Shown: positions 43,100 through 55,267, numbered from the stretch's first letter. The stretch is DNA of 64,000 nucleotides from Odontocerum albicorne (GCA_949825065.1 OX463841.1:19662479-19726478), one strand, 5' to 3'. Numbers and translations: made by a program. Notes: generated from the sequence alone by a model not told the origin.

Positions 43100-45025
43100 A
43101 AAAAATAATGATCTTAGATAAAAAATTTACGAAAAATATACACGAAAATACAGTTTATTTATTTAAAAATTATGGTACGTTTTTATTTATCTTTACTGTT
43201 TTGAATTATTTAGGGGATGTTTTATTTTGAATTCGTTATAATATATTTTTGAGAAACCCCGCTGTATTTTACGAGTAAATGTAATATTGTGAATATTATT
43301 TAAAATGAGATAAATTTGTACTATATATTGTAATTTGAATCGGATTAATTTATTGGAGCAAAAATATTGTTGAAAGGATATCCAACAAGACACGGGCAAT
43401 AGCCTAGTTTATTTAATCCCGAACACAACACCTAATTAGCCATACTGCTTTATAGATTTTCATATCAATTTAAATTACTTACACTTCTACAAAACCAATA
43501 TTTAGGGCTTGTTCCATTCATTGGATCTGGAGATGCAGCTCAGAGGTAAATCTGCGAGAATTGGTAACATCCGCATTTTCCACTTGCCGGATTTACTCCA
43601 CATATAGAAGAAGTCTGCTTCAAGTCACTAATAGCGTGGCATTCTCGTTGGATGACACACTTTCTGTTGTTTTTTCTTGAATCAGGCCGCGCTTAAACTC
43701 CCCTTGGATGTTTCCTAACTATTCCATTTCCTCTTAAAATAACTTCTCATTAATAAACGTCGATCATTTCTGAGTGGGGCCCTGTTGAAATCGTTCTGAA
43801 TAAATATATAATATATTTATCTTGAAGTTTGTCACGATACATCCAAGATCATCAGGTACACATGTGGATGAGTTATCATACTTCAGATCCTTATTGAAGA
43901 CGCTTCATACTTAATCACTCCAACATTTATGAGGTAATAACTCATTGCCATTTTAATAATAGGGCTTTAAATACATCGTTTAAACTTCGACCGTGAATAA
44001 ATCCGGATTAAATGAACTCGTTTCTAAATACCGGATCTTAGAATGTAAGATAATTCAAATGAATAAGATAATTTTTCATTGTTTTAATAGACTCATTCAA
44101 AACTAAGGAAATAAAACTCAACAAGATGTACCATCGACAATAAAAGAGTTACTTGTAAAGGAAAAAACATGATTACACATACGTCCGTTTCATCTTGTAA
44201 TTAGTTTTTTTGCCGTAAATTACGTTAAACCCGTCAAAATAGCAAACGACGGAACTTGCTTCATCGTCCAATGTTAAATTATCAACTCAAACAAGACCAA
44301 TACGTTTTATTTCAAAATTATGGAGGAAAAGATCTTAAAAGCTATTGCTGTTACAATGCAACAGATAACAACTTGATCTAGTACGCAATTACATACATTA
44401 TTTTTATTTATTTTATTCTATCTTTAACTTTTAAATAAGATAACGGTTTAAGTTTCCTTAACTATTATTATATGTTATGAGTTATTAATTTAAACTTCGA
44501 AATAAACTTCTGTTAGAAATATATGATAAGAACGAACAATACGCATAGATAACTCGCAAACAAAATTACATAACACCGTATGATATGGAAGTAAATATGT
44601 AAGAAATACTCCACCTACATGTTACCTATTCTGATATAATTAAGGCAATATCCAGCCTTTTTGTATGAGCTTATATGGAACAAATATATCTAACTGATAA
44701 AAATGTGTTTTTGAAGGTTTGGTTTTTTACATATATTTATTTGCCCATATAATAGAGAAAAATAAACCGAAGAGCAAAGAATCAGCTACCTATAAATATT
44801 ATTATTTCTCGAAATTTAAAATGCTTGGATAAACTCAAAAACATGAACTATTTTGACGTATATCATATATAGTATGCAAGAAGGAACATAGTCTTTGGTT
44901 CGTTTAAAATATATATTAAGATTTTTTTAATTTTAACTTTGCAAAAATATTCAATCAATACATGTTCTCATATTTCATGGCAACATTCCATTTTAAGAAA
45001 TGTTTGCTTAAAATTCCATATAAAG
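43100..45025. other. No gene recognised
   Basis: AT-rich. The interval 43500-43830 has more balanced composition and may be old transposon sequence, but no protein or terminal repeat was recognised. Confidence 0.4.
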
Positions 45026-45026
45026 A

Positions 45027-45240
45027 CGACTTCCGTGACCTAGGTGGTAACAAGTTTGATTTTCAGCGCTGGAATTGCGTGTCCAATTCCTTCACCTTTG
45101 AAAAGGGATTCCATGTTGATATTTTAACTGAGTCATATTTAACATCTTTCTAGATGATTGGAATAGATTGCCAAATGGAAATAGGCCCTCCTGGTTGCAC
45201 TGTAAATAACTAAAGTGTAATTCAATGTAATAATACAAAC
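45027..45240 (+). mobile_element. tRNA-derived SINE
   Basis: gacgacttccgtgacctagg (box A), gtttgattttcagcgctgg, box B-like gcgtgtccaattccttc, catatttaacatctttctag, agattgccaaatggaaatag, and tail aactaaagtgtaattcaatg. The ORF across it is incidental. Confidence 0.82.
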
Positions 45241-45244
45241 CGGC

Positions 45245-45912
45245 ATTATATTTCATCAATTTCAAATTAAGTGTAATGTGTCTTGAATCTTTTTACATAT
45301 CTATCAACGCTTTTCTCAATATAAAATTGAATTAGTTAGTATTAAGCATTTTGATTCCTTTCAATTTCTTGCAAAATGTTATTTTCGAAAATCACGTGAA
45401 AAGTTAATGAAGTGACATACTTGTACATGTGGTTTGGTGTTGATCTTACGAGTAATACATTCAAATATCTGTCTAAGCTGAATAAATCTTGAGCATTTGT
45501 TGATTCCGTCGTCCTTGGCCGAAATCTTATGTCTGGAGCAAACACTTAACAATTCATTACATAAGTAAATTATTCAAACTGTATATTTGTTACTTGTGTT
45601 TTCATCGAGTATTCTTTTTAAAATCATACTTGAAGGTCAACATAGATCAATGTGGTTTGAAGACAAAATATTTTTATGTTTGTTTTTAATATATTACAAT
45701 ATATTACGAGTATTATAAAAAATGTTTTCATTTGTTATGAGAATATTTTTTTCATTACAATTTAAATTTAAATTATCATTGCAGAAGAATTGTTTCATAA
45801 TATTTATCTCTCAAGAAAAACTATTCTCTGTAGTCACATCCATCCACAATGAAAACTTAACGTTAGAAATCAACAGAAGAAATGTACTATTACATTACAT
45901 TGATAATATTAT
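45245..45912. other. No gene recognised
   Basis: AT-rich. The 45820-45860 segment (tagtcacatccatccacaat, gaaaacttaacgttagaaat) recurs at 46205-46245 just past the next SINE, so that SINE is flanked by a duplicated stretch. Confidence 0.5.
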
Positions 45913-45917
45913 GCCAA

Positions 45918-46132
45918 TGACAGCTTCCGTGGCCTAATTGATAAGATGCCTGTCTTCCAACACGAGAATACGGGTTGTACCAATTTATTTAAAACAAAGG
46001 TTTTATTCAGGCTTTCACTTAAAGTCTATTTAACATATTTTTTATTGGTTGGACGAGATTTCCACATAACAATAACCCCTCTAGGTTGTACAGTATGAGT
46101 ATATAATGAAAGTGTAACAGAACACAATACAA
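45918..46132 (+). mobile_element. tRNA-derived SINE inserted in a local duplication
   Basis: gacagcttccgtggcctaat (box A), gatgcctgtcttccaacac, degraded box B (acgggttgtaccaa), caggctttcacttaaagtct, agatttccacataacaataa and tail aatgaaagtgtaacagaac. Related AT-rich sequence on both sides (see 45820 and 46205) suggests a duplication. Confidence 0.83.
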
Positions 46133-46134
46133 TT

Positions 46135-47255
46135 ATGTACTAAATTCAACATAGCTTTGAAGTAAAGTCTCATTCTGTGTTTCTCTCGAGAAAAAATACT
46201 ATCTGTGTCACATTCATCCATCAAGAAAACTTAACGTACGAAATAAATAGGAGAAATGAATTTCTATTACGCTGGTTTGATCAAAGAAAAGTATTCACAG
46301 TATTATGTCGTCTAGCTATTTGCTACTCAATAATAAGTCCAGCATGTCTTTAAAATAAATAATCGGTTTTTACTAAAATTATGTATATTTGTTTTGATTT
46401 CCTTTCTCAATCAATTCAAATTCTCAGTCGAAGATAAAATCTAAATAAAAGAAAAATCAACTGGACTTGACACTTTTACCACTATTTTATTTTATTTGAG
46501 AGAAATCAACATCTTAGATAACTTCTGCAATAAAAATAACTAGAAAATATTTCTGAATTAATTAATTGATACCACTTCGTTAGGTTGTTGTTTTTATTGG
46601 TGTTTAAAATAACTTATTTAAATTGAAAATTGATGCAACTGGCGGAGACATGAAAACAAGCGATCCCGAAATATTTATTTTGCATGACCGCGAGGTAATA
46701 AGCTGAATTTGTGTACAAAAGTTCACTGGTTTGACTTCCACGCCTCTCTACATACACGTTGATAGATTCATGTGTGTGCGATTTAAGATATGATGGAAAA
46801 AGTATAAGAGTGAGTAAAATAAACGTACAGTCTGTCAAGAAAGAGTAGAAATTTATAAAATTATAGCTTGGCAACACCAAAATTGGCTGTCACGTCACAT
46901 TTGTTTATTACGTTTATGCGCGAACTGCTAGTATGACTGGTATGTACTCGTATTTATGTTTTTTAAATAATTATAAAATATCTTTAAAGTTTAGAAATCA
47001 TTCATATATATTTCGAGTTGATTTATGTTAAAAAGTTATCATTTCTGAGGTAATGTTTACGAGTATATAGTTTAACAGCTGCTTGGACAAATGGTATAAC
47101 CCACATTTTTGAGATTTATATTTTCATCATAAAAGTTATATTACGAACATAAAGGATATGTTACTATAATATAACAAGAATATATCGTGTTATTTAATGG
47201 ATCGTTTTGTAAATGTTATTTAATAAGTTATAATTTATATCAGCATTAATGTTTT
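46135..47255. other. No gene recognised
   Basis: AT-rich; the block at 46865-46935 (gcttggcaacaccaaaattg, tgcgcgaactgctagtatga) is GC-richer and may belong to the same transposon as the HTH fragment at 47.27 kb. Confidence 0.35.
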
Positions 47256-47271
47256 TTTTTTATTTACAGGT

Positions 47272-47355
47272 AAATCAAAAAGCACGGTTAGACGATGTAT
47301 TAAAGAATACGAAGAAAATGGGGAAAAATTCACAACTCCAGGCAAAAAAAGGAAG
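47272..47355 (+). pseudogene. HTH-domain exon fragment
   Basis: A poly-T tract followed by atttacag looks like a 3' splice site. The open frame then reads GKSKSTVRRCIKEYEENGEK followed by FTTPGKKRK. This is a short helix-turn-helix resembling an insect transposon-encoded family (S..TV.RI..E.....G...TPGKKR). The expected continuation (LDDFD...) is absent because the sequence passes into a minus-strand SINE head at 47362. Family name uncertain. Confidence 0.5.
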
Positions 47356-47361
47356 TTTCGT

Positions 47362-47403
47362 CATAAGCGTCTTATCAACTGGGCCACGGAAGTCGTCTTG
47401 ATT
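47362..47403 (-). mobile_element. tRNA-derived SINE, head fragment
   Basis: Complement of gacgacttccgtggcccagt followed by tgataagacgcttatga: the SINE head including box A. It truncates the HTH exon. Confidence 0.7.
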
Positions 47404-47404
47404 A

Positions 47405-48136
47405 ATTTAATGATCAGCTAAAGAGAGAGTAAAGCCTGCGAGACATAATGTTATATTGCTTCAAATTTTTATTGAATTTCGTAAAATACTAAACTCTAGA
47501 AAACCCGATAAACACGATGTCATGTTTCAGTAGAAAAATATTTCTCTATAATCCTAACAAATCGTATAACACTTTCATATCAAAAAAGTATTTCGTGTTT
47601 GTTGATCCATTGAGTAAACTTTCTCGTCGGCCTGTAGATTTTTAAATCAAATGGCTATCCAAATAGTTGTACTCGCCGCAGTAATTCCTATCCAATAGAG
47701 TAACTATTTCAATAAATGTTATCAAGAAAGATTAAAAAAAACACTGATAAAAAGGAGAGTTTAGTAAAACGATCGATCCAACGATTCGAGAGAGCGAAAA
47801 CGGAATCTAAAAAATTAGCTCCATTTTAAGGAGCTTCTGTGATTGGATACAGGTTGCAGGTTGCAGGTTGCAGAATAACATAATATTTGATTGATTAACA
47901 GTTTGGAGTTGGAACAAATTGAATTCGAGTTTTTTTTTAATTGTCAATTCTATTGGTTGATTTCTAATTAAGAGTGTATTTTAAAAGATTGCAAATTGTC
48001 TAATATTCTAAAATAATGTGCAATGACAAACCACACGTGATGTTTTTATTTATTTATTTTTCAATTCACAATACAAATTTTCATGGCTCAACTCACTAGG
48101 AAGTAATCTGTATAGAGTTAGGAAATAAGTATGTAC
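47405..48136. other. No gene; gcaggtt triplication
   Basis: AT-rich with a short caggttgcaggttgcaggtt run near 47849-47871. Confidence 0.45.
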
Positions 48137-48140
48137 AGTA

Positions 48141-48350
48141 CCCGGCGGTAAGTAATACACATCGGGCTTAAGAAAGAGACTGTCTGCCATAATCGGCTAA
48201 CTTCGGCTTTGTAGAGCGTCGTCTCTGTCATTGTAGATACCGGACTGTTAGCGCATCGTGCGACAGAGACGACGCTCTACAAAGCCGAAGTTAGCCGATT
48301 ATGGCCGACAGTTTCTTTCTTAAGCCCGATGTGCATTACTTAACGCTGGG
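48141..48350. mobile_element. Long-inverted-repeat MITE, TA duplication, 210 bp
   Basis: cccggcggtaagtaatacac at the left pairs with the right end. Inverted arms extend about 90 bp (through gagcgtcgtctctgtc), so nearly the whole element is a hairpin. TA flanks at 48139-48140 and 48351-48352 fit Tc1/mariner mobilisation. No coding capacity. Confidence 0.9.
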
Positions 48351-48517
48351 TACTATACTGCCATTTTGAAAAAGAAAACTTCATGTTCCTAGAATTAACT
48401 CTAGAAGTACGCACACTTACGTTCCTCGATATATGACAAATTCCTATATGGAAATTCTTTTATGTTAATAATTTTTAATCAGAAGTAGGACAATAGGATT
48501 AATATCTTATTACAGTA

Positions 48518-48675
48518 CCCGGCGGTAAGTAATACACATTGTTTGTAGAGCGTCGTCTCTGTCGCACGATGCGCCAATAGTCCGGTCCGGTAACGACTGA
48601 CAAATCGCGACCGGAACACGTGTACGAATGACAGAGACGAAGCTCTACAAACGATGTGTATTACTTACCGCCGGG
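48518..48675. mobile_element. Related MITE, TA duplication, 158 bp
   Basis: Same 23-bp terminal repeats (cccggcggtaagtaatacac) and the shared inner block tgtagagcgtcgtctctgtc, but a different centre. TA at 48516-48517 and 48676-48677. It lies only 167 bp from the previous copy. Confidence 0.9.
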
Positions 48676-48679
48676 TATT

Positions 48680-50630
48680 TTACATAATTCGCCTAATGCC
48701 ATAAATCCAAAAATGAAACAAAACATACTGCGACGGTGAAGTGAAAATGAAATAAATATATACAATATATGGAGAAGCAGTGTTCGAATTGTAAAATACA
48801 TTATGCTGTCAAAGTACAATAAATAGATTTACAAAACAAATTAAAATTGATTCGTTGTCATTGTTGAAATTGACCTTTGTACTCGTATTTACAATTAATA
48901 CTTTTTCATAAAGTAGTGGGTTGTCTATCGGTGGGGCGGGTTGATGTTTTCATTGGAGTTTTGAAGATCCTTTTTTTCGTGGTGGGTGGTTGAGTTTTGT
49001 TTTCAAAGAGGCACCCACCGTAACATGTTATGTGTCTCCTCACTGAATAGTGTTCTTGTTAAAGCAGGAAGAAATTATTTGGTGCGATGGGCACCGATTT
49101 AAACAATGTCTCTCCGTGATGGGGTAAAAATACGAACCTGGCAATGAGGATTATATTTCATGTCAAAAATTATTATTTATAAAATAATAATTAAGTTTCA
49201 AGGACGGATTTTGAATAAAGTTGATACATATCTTCTTATAAAGTAATAAGCCATGGGCAATATCCAAAGGCTAAATATTTGTCAGTTTGATATACGAGTA
49301 TAATACATTTTTTATTAACAATTTATGGCATGGAAATATAATTCTCATTGTTAGATTCGTACATTTCTCTCAATACAAAGAGAGCTTACTTCCTTCTATA
49401 TGCTACTTTCTCAAGAGTTCAAAGATGAGCTGATATAAAAATTAAAATAGATCCTGGTCCCAATAAAGTAAAATTACTAGAAGAATCCGATTATATATTC
49501 ACCATAAATGTTGCCTAGAAAGAAAATGCTACATTTAAATATTTTTGTTTCAGATTGTTATGACCTATGCAAGTATAACTATAATATTAACATTTATTAC
49601 TGTTTTCGCAAGGCCTGCTTTCCAACTAGTATTCAATAATTGACTTCCTAGTTTTAAGGTGGACGATAGATTTCAGAGTTATTCCTTTTTTTATAAATGT
49701 AAATTCAAGTACGGTTTCTGTACATGTTTTAAGTTTAATCATTCTTAATTTTTCTATTTTTTCGGTCAACTTATAAAATTCGTTTCATATTTTAATTTTT
49801 GTTCTTATTAAATTTATTACATCGTAAATTCTACTTGATTTAGTAATAACAGACAAACAATTAGAATACATAATTGTGCAATGTCTCATAATGCACCCAT
49901 TATACTAATCATTCAAACATCATTTGAAAATTGATGTACTCGTATATACGAGTATTAACTTATTGAAAGTTTTTTTTTGTTTTAAATTTAATATTTCCAA
50001 ATTGTAAAATGCTAATGTTTAGAATTATTTTTATATTACGTATAGTTTTATCCTTTAATGTTACCATTTATTAATATTATTTTCTTAATTGGTTTTGATT
50101 TGAATTATTATGAAGTTAGTTTTATTTATGCTAAAACTATGTTAATGTATCAAAAGGAAGAAGGAATATAAATCATGCCCATTGAAATGTGTTAATGATA
50201 TATAATAAAAGGTGTGTTTTTTTTCTTGCACGACATACGACCCTGGACCTTCTGAACCCTGGCTTGTCGTGAACAGCAACCGTACGTATGTAGTTATTTT
50301 TTACTGCAAACTGTATTAATTATTTTAATGTTTTGTTTTTATATATTGTAACTTTGTACTCACTCACACTCAGAATTTTAATTATATTTTGTAAAAAATA
50401 TTAATATTTGAAATTGACCGTAAAAAATAAAAATACGTAGCTTTGATTAATTTATATTACGATAAGTGTATTATTCATATGTAATCCTGTATGTTCATTA
50501 TATAAATATTCATATGTATTCCTGTTTGTTCATTATATAAATAAATACCAAATTAAAATTAACTGCGAATAAAAGTAATTGTTAAGCAATTTTAAGGTAT
50601 TTGATGAGTCACTAAAATCGTTCCGAGTAC
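48680..50630. other. No gene recognised
   Basis: AT-rich; 50505-50545 contains a short duplication (tatgtattcctgt / tgttcattatataaata). No families recognised. Confidence 0.45.
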
Positions 50631-50639
50631 TTTCAATGT

Positions 50640-51095
50640 AAGTCTCAGAACTTATCATCTCCAGAACTTATCATCTCCAGCATCATTTGATCCTAATGAT
50701 CTTGATATGTGTCCAGCCATCAAAGGTAACATTGCCGGTACCGATAATGTAAGTCTCAGAACTTATCATCTCCAGAACTTATCATCTCCAGAACTTATCA
50801 TCTCCAGCATCATTTGATCCTAATGATCTTGATATGTGTCCAGCCATCAAAGGTAACATTGCCGGTACCGATAATGTAAGTCTCAGAACTTATCATCTCC
50901 AGAACTTATCATCTCCAGCATCATTTGATCCTAATGATCTTGATATGTGTCCAGCCATCAAAGGTAACATTGCCGGTACCGATAATGTAAGTCTCAGAAC
51001 TTATCATCTCCAGAACTTATCATCTCCAGCATCATTTGATCCTAATGATCTTGATATGTGTCCAGCCATCAAAGGTAACATTGCCGGTACCGATA
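50640..51095 (+). repeat. 111-bp frame-preserving tandem repeat, 4 copies
   Basis: Repeats of 111 bp (37 codons), starts of gatatgtgtccagcc at 50704, 50831, 50942 and 51053. The first interval is 127 bp because a 16-bp subrepeat (agaacttatcatctcc) is tripled. Since 111 is divisible by 3 a frame stays open from 50834 to 51190 (units of MCPAIKGNIAGTDNVSLRTY and HLQNLSSPASFDPNDLD). Each unit also contains a consensus splice donor (aatgtaagt) and an acceptor-like atctccag. The final unit lacks the donor and runs into unique sequence. It could be exon-derived; no known domain. Confidence 0.85.
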
Positions 51096-51099
51096 ATGC

Positions 51100-51560
51100 A
51101 GCGGATAATCGACTTGTTATTCAATATTACAATTCTCGTTTTCATATCTTACTTTCAGATCTTATTTCACCGGAATTTGTCTTTTATTGACCATAAAACA
51201 CTGCTTTTTGAGGTACTATTTTATTACGTTACAATGTTACTTAACCCACATACTTATTATTATGTGCTGGATGTCGTTTCCAGTAGTAATTCATGATATT
51301 GATCGTCGATACATTTTGATAAACAAATTATCGACAGCTCGTGCTCAAGCGTAATTGAAAGCAACGCTGAAAAGTTATTTGTACCTCAAAATTATTTTCC
51401 TGTTATATCATATTATATTTGTATTTATCATTGAAATTCTGACACATTACAATGTTGACACTGGTAAATTCACTTTCCTACATTGAAATTCTGATATTGG
51501 GAAATTCACTCTCCCACATTAAAAAAATAAATTAAAATATTAAGTCTAGATAACGCATAA
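51100..51560. other. No gene recognised
   Basis: The open frame of the repeat ends at 51190. The rest is AT-rich, with a short imperfect duplication (acattgaaattctga) near 51430 and 51480. Confidence 0.4.
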
Positions 51561-51564
51561 TGAC

Positions 51565-51790
51565 AACAGTCCAGTTCAACCTCACCACTACCCACGCTGT
51601 TATGAGGGACAAAATAAGTCCCCATCCAGCGCGATCTACACTAGATATCGAAATCTTCTTTATTTTTTTTTATGAGCGCGACGTCACGTAATGACGAAGA
51701 AATAACTGCCAAAAGGGATTACTTCTCCGGTGGTGACACACCTGAGTATGAAAAGAATAGTAGTGACGACGGACTTAAGATCCGACATCA
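51565..51790 (+). repeat. Dispersed repeat with short acidic ORF, copy 2
   Basis: Homologue of 8785-8970, with upstream shared blocks (ccactacccacgctgtta, cgaaatcttcttta). The frame at 51672-51878 opens MSATSRNDEEITAKRDYFSG and GDTPEYEKNSSDDGLKI, then diverges. Also contains an extra gatctacactaga insertion compared with copy 1. Confidence 0.6.
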
Positions 51791-51879
51791 CGAGAGAAGG
51801 AAAATCACTCGTAGCGCTGTAATTTTTTTCTTATTAAGTGGCTTAAGGCCTATTGTGCAAACAGCTGCAAGTTGCTAGC

Positions 51880-52120
51880 ACTTTCATAGAAAATTTCAAA
51901 TGCAACAAAATCATCCTTTGACGCCACTCGATCAGAGTAGCCAATCGGTCCGAATATGAACCGATATAAGGCTAAGTGAACTTCCCTTCGGAAATTACTG
52001 ACCCGATTTTCATCGCTGTACCACAGAATGCGCTCTGCGGATTGATGCAGATGACCGCAAAAATTGCAATAGGGTGAAGGGACAAGACTGAAAGCTAGAG
52101 TTTGCCATTAAAGCTCTATG
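51880..52120 (-). other. Possible antisense LINE fragment
   Basis: The minus strand reads CNFCGHLHQSAERILWYSDE followed by NRVSNFRREVHLALYRFIF. The Cys-X2-Cys...His pattern and composition resemble the C-terminal knuckle of a LINE ORF2, but I cannot name the family. No repeat partner was found in the window. Confidence 0.25.
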
Positions 52121-53210
52121 GCCATAGAAAAATTAGGTAATAAAATAGTTTAGATAATGTTTCTAGAATTATCAACCTAAGATGGGAAGAGACCTTCTTA
52201 AACAGCTTAAAACTGGGCACTCCTTGGCATGGCTGAACCAGCTTTAACTCATTGAAGGCGGCTATGATTTTTTAAAATATGTGACTCACAGCGGGGCATG
52301 AAAATAACAATTATTCAAACTAAAGTATGTCAGTAAATCTCGAGTACGCCAGTAGAACAATTATTCAAACTAAAGTACGTAAGTAAATCTCAAACTGTGG
52401 AGCGCGTATCAATAAAACAAAAATTGTTTATATCAACATTATTATAATGAAAAAATATGTGTAGATAATGTGATTAAACTGTTTTAAGAATTAACGGTTC
52501 CATATTTTTGTTATAAATATATCAAAATATACCAATCTTTGTGACCCACAATCATTCTCAATTTTCCGATAAAGTATTTGTAGAATATATTTTTCAACAT
52601 TTCCAAAATACAAATATCAATCAATGGTCAACCTAAATCTCAACAGATGTTACATAGTGCACTCTGAGATTAGGCTGCAAGTCATATACGAGTAATCTAC
52701 GAAATTAGATTAAGAAAATTAATCTCAATCTATCTCAACTATGGCAACTTTTTGTTCGACAGTTCTGAAACAAGTTTTCTGCTGTTAGCCTACAGTAGCC
52801 AATATAATATAATATAATATACGTGAACACAAAAAAAGGCTATACAGTTTGAGATTTCATGGATGCAGATAAGATAACCTAAGTGTGTTTCATATCTTAT
52901 TGATATATTTGACATGTTTATGGGCGTTTGGATTATGGTTTTAAATTCTTATTTTGTTTTAGTTCTTCATAAACTGTGTCAACATACTTTTGGATGATTC
53001 GCTTTGTTCCTTGGTGCATCATACTTCTGGAACCGGTGTTTCTTCATTTTTATACAGCAAACTATATGCTTCCAAACATTTTTTTATTTGAAATAATTCT
53101 CAACTAAGTAAAAAGATATGCTTTTTAAAAATCTGACTACGCGCGTGAAATGTGCGGTATTACGTGTAAGTTTCGCGCGAAAACGCCGGTTGCCCTATTG
53201 TAAAGCTTAA
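52120..53210. other. No gene; one 50-bp duplication
   Basis: aacaattattcaaactaaag is repeated at 52306 and 52355 with following aagtaaatctc. The rest, including about 53130-53200 (cgcgcgtgaaatg, tttcgcgcgaaaa), is probably the 3' flank of the piggyBac element. Confidence 0.4.
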
Positions 53211-53214
53211 ACAT

Positions 53215-54963
53215 TTAATATTTTTTCTTTGTGTGATATGTTTGGAAACATTCACCAACATGAAGCGGAATTTTACATTGTTTACACATGAACGCACTCG
53301 GTTTTCGTATTTTAAGTTTTGCACAAACTCGACAATTACGTCTCACTAAGGTTTTAGTTTTCTCACTAGTTATTTTAACCAATTCGTGATCTTTTATAAT
53401 GCCAGACAGTCTATCATTTGGGTCAAAAGTAGGAGCTCTCGCCGTGGCAGAAGTAGAAGGTTTTTGTGCGCCTGGTGAGGACGGCGTGGCTGGTTCAGAA
53501 AAACTATCATTAAGCCAGGTCTCTGCAACTTGTAGCAAAAAGTCGTGGAAGTGAATGTTATTTGTTATGTTAAGTTTTTTTTAAATTTGGAACGCATTGA
53601 AAATTCCACAGTTTATAAGGTATAAAGAGGCTTTTGTAGTCCACTTTAAAGTTTTTCGATAAATAGGATTATATGATAAATATTGATCTGCGAGATCAAC
53701 GCCATTCATAAAATTGTTATAATCTATAACGCATCTTGGTTTTTTGATGGGCAACCCTGTTTTCCTGTCAATTTTGCCAGTATCCACTATTTCCGCCTGA
53801 TGTATGGTGGAAATCATCCGTACGTCTCTCTTCTTGTTTGTCTTCCACATTTGCACGAGAACATCCCCTTTTCGTCTATATGTGGTTTCCTGGACTTTTA
53901 GGCGTATGTTTTTGAGTATTAAAGGTATGCCACGATTTTTTCTTATTGTGCCGCAGATTCTGGTTTTTAAGTTCATTAGATAATTAGCTAAACGTACGCT
54001 GTTATAATAATTATCAGCGTATACATTATACCATTTATTCAGGTATGGTCCCAATAATTTGGTTATTGTTGTATCTAACGCGGCACTTATACCTGAATAT
54101 AGTTTAAAATTACAGATACATCCACTTTTTGATTCGCAGATCATCCTATTTAAAATTCCATATTTTATTATTTTCATAGGATTATATACTCGACATTTTA
54201 GGCGGCCTCTCCACGGAATCATTCCTTCGTCTAGAGATAGATTTTGGTTCGGTTGATAAACTTCCTGGAATTTCTTTGTAAAATAGTCGATTATCCATTG
54301 AATTTTTATAAGACGGTCTGTACTTGCGGTCGGAATTTCGTCGTTATTGAAGAAGTGGAGATAACATAAAATTTGTTTAAATCTATCGCGGCTCATTGTC
54401 TTTCTAAAATATGGGGTTTCTATTCGAGGATTCGTAGACCAATAATCGCCAATGGTATTCTTCCGGACTATCGCCATTATCAAAACTAAGCCAAACCATT
54501 TTTTCAATTATTGGATAGTTACGTCTTTCCATTTCCGTGCGTGAGCTGACCTCGGATGGTTGTGATGATTTTTTTCCCGGTAAAAATTTGTTTTCTTGGC
54601 TATCGTGTCAAACAAATCATCTCCTACGAATAACGACGTAACATCCCCTACACTTGATTGGTTTTCAGGTAAAACCTTTAAACCCGGCACACCTTCGAAA
54701 TCAGGCAGATTCCTAGGTGGATCAAATTCTGACCAATCCAAGGTTATGTCGGGGGTTTCTTCCGAAGATTCTTCAGAAGATGATAAATGCATGACGCGTG
54801 GTCTTGAACTTGTACGTAGTACTGGTCCATCATCTTCTTCATTTTCTTCAGCATCACTCTGATCTTCGCGAACTTCACTGATTTCTTGTTCAGCGTCACT
54901 TGGTACTTCGGAAAGACGGTCTTCAAAATTTTCCTCGACAAAAGTATCATCTTTCTCATCCAT
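53215..54963 (-). pseudogene. piggyBac transposase gene, two in-frame stops
   Basis: One continuous frame of about 582 codons from ATG at 54963. Residues 1-151 are acidic (EEN, DAEENEEDDG, SSEESSEE), as is usual before the DDD domain. After a TAA at codon 152 (54508) the catalytic core follows without frameshift: WFGLVLIMAIVRKNTIGDYW, NLSLDEGMIPWRGR (Asp about 245), YNVYADNYYNS (Asp about 317), and FMNGVDLADQY (Asp about 423 and 426). All four catalytic positions are kept. A second TAA at about codon 461 precedes the C-terminal cysteine-rich domain: CRVC, MCKQC, H, C and H at about 544-577, which binds transposon ends. Live homologues excise and insert at TTAA. Terminal repeats and TTAA flanks were not identified. 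Because only two stops separate it from a full frame, decay is recent, or the stops could be sequencing or assembly errors. Confidence 0.9.
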
Positions 54964-54969
54964 TTTAGA

Positions 54970-55265
54970 CGGATAAAATTAGCAAATGCGAAAAGTCCCA
55001 AAAGCGAATCACAAAAACCGTAAAATCAAATCACAAAAGTGCTTACAAAAACCACAAAATTCAGATACACGTTACAATATAAGACAATACCACAATGAGG
55101 TCGAACTTGAAAAAATACAAATACGGTTAAAAAATCTAATAGTTCAAAATAAAATCGCTAGTCTACAAATCACAATAATAAAAAAATGTTTTATACTCGT
55201 ACACACGATATATTGACATCAATTAAGTCGACCTAACACGGTTTAACTATCGCTGGAAAACGCAA
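54970..55265. other. piggyBac 5' flank
   Basis: AT-rich sequence upstream of the transposase start, running up to the tandem array. No TTAA-flanked terminal repeat could be established. Confidence 0.4.
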
Positions 55266-55267
55266 CC

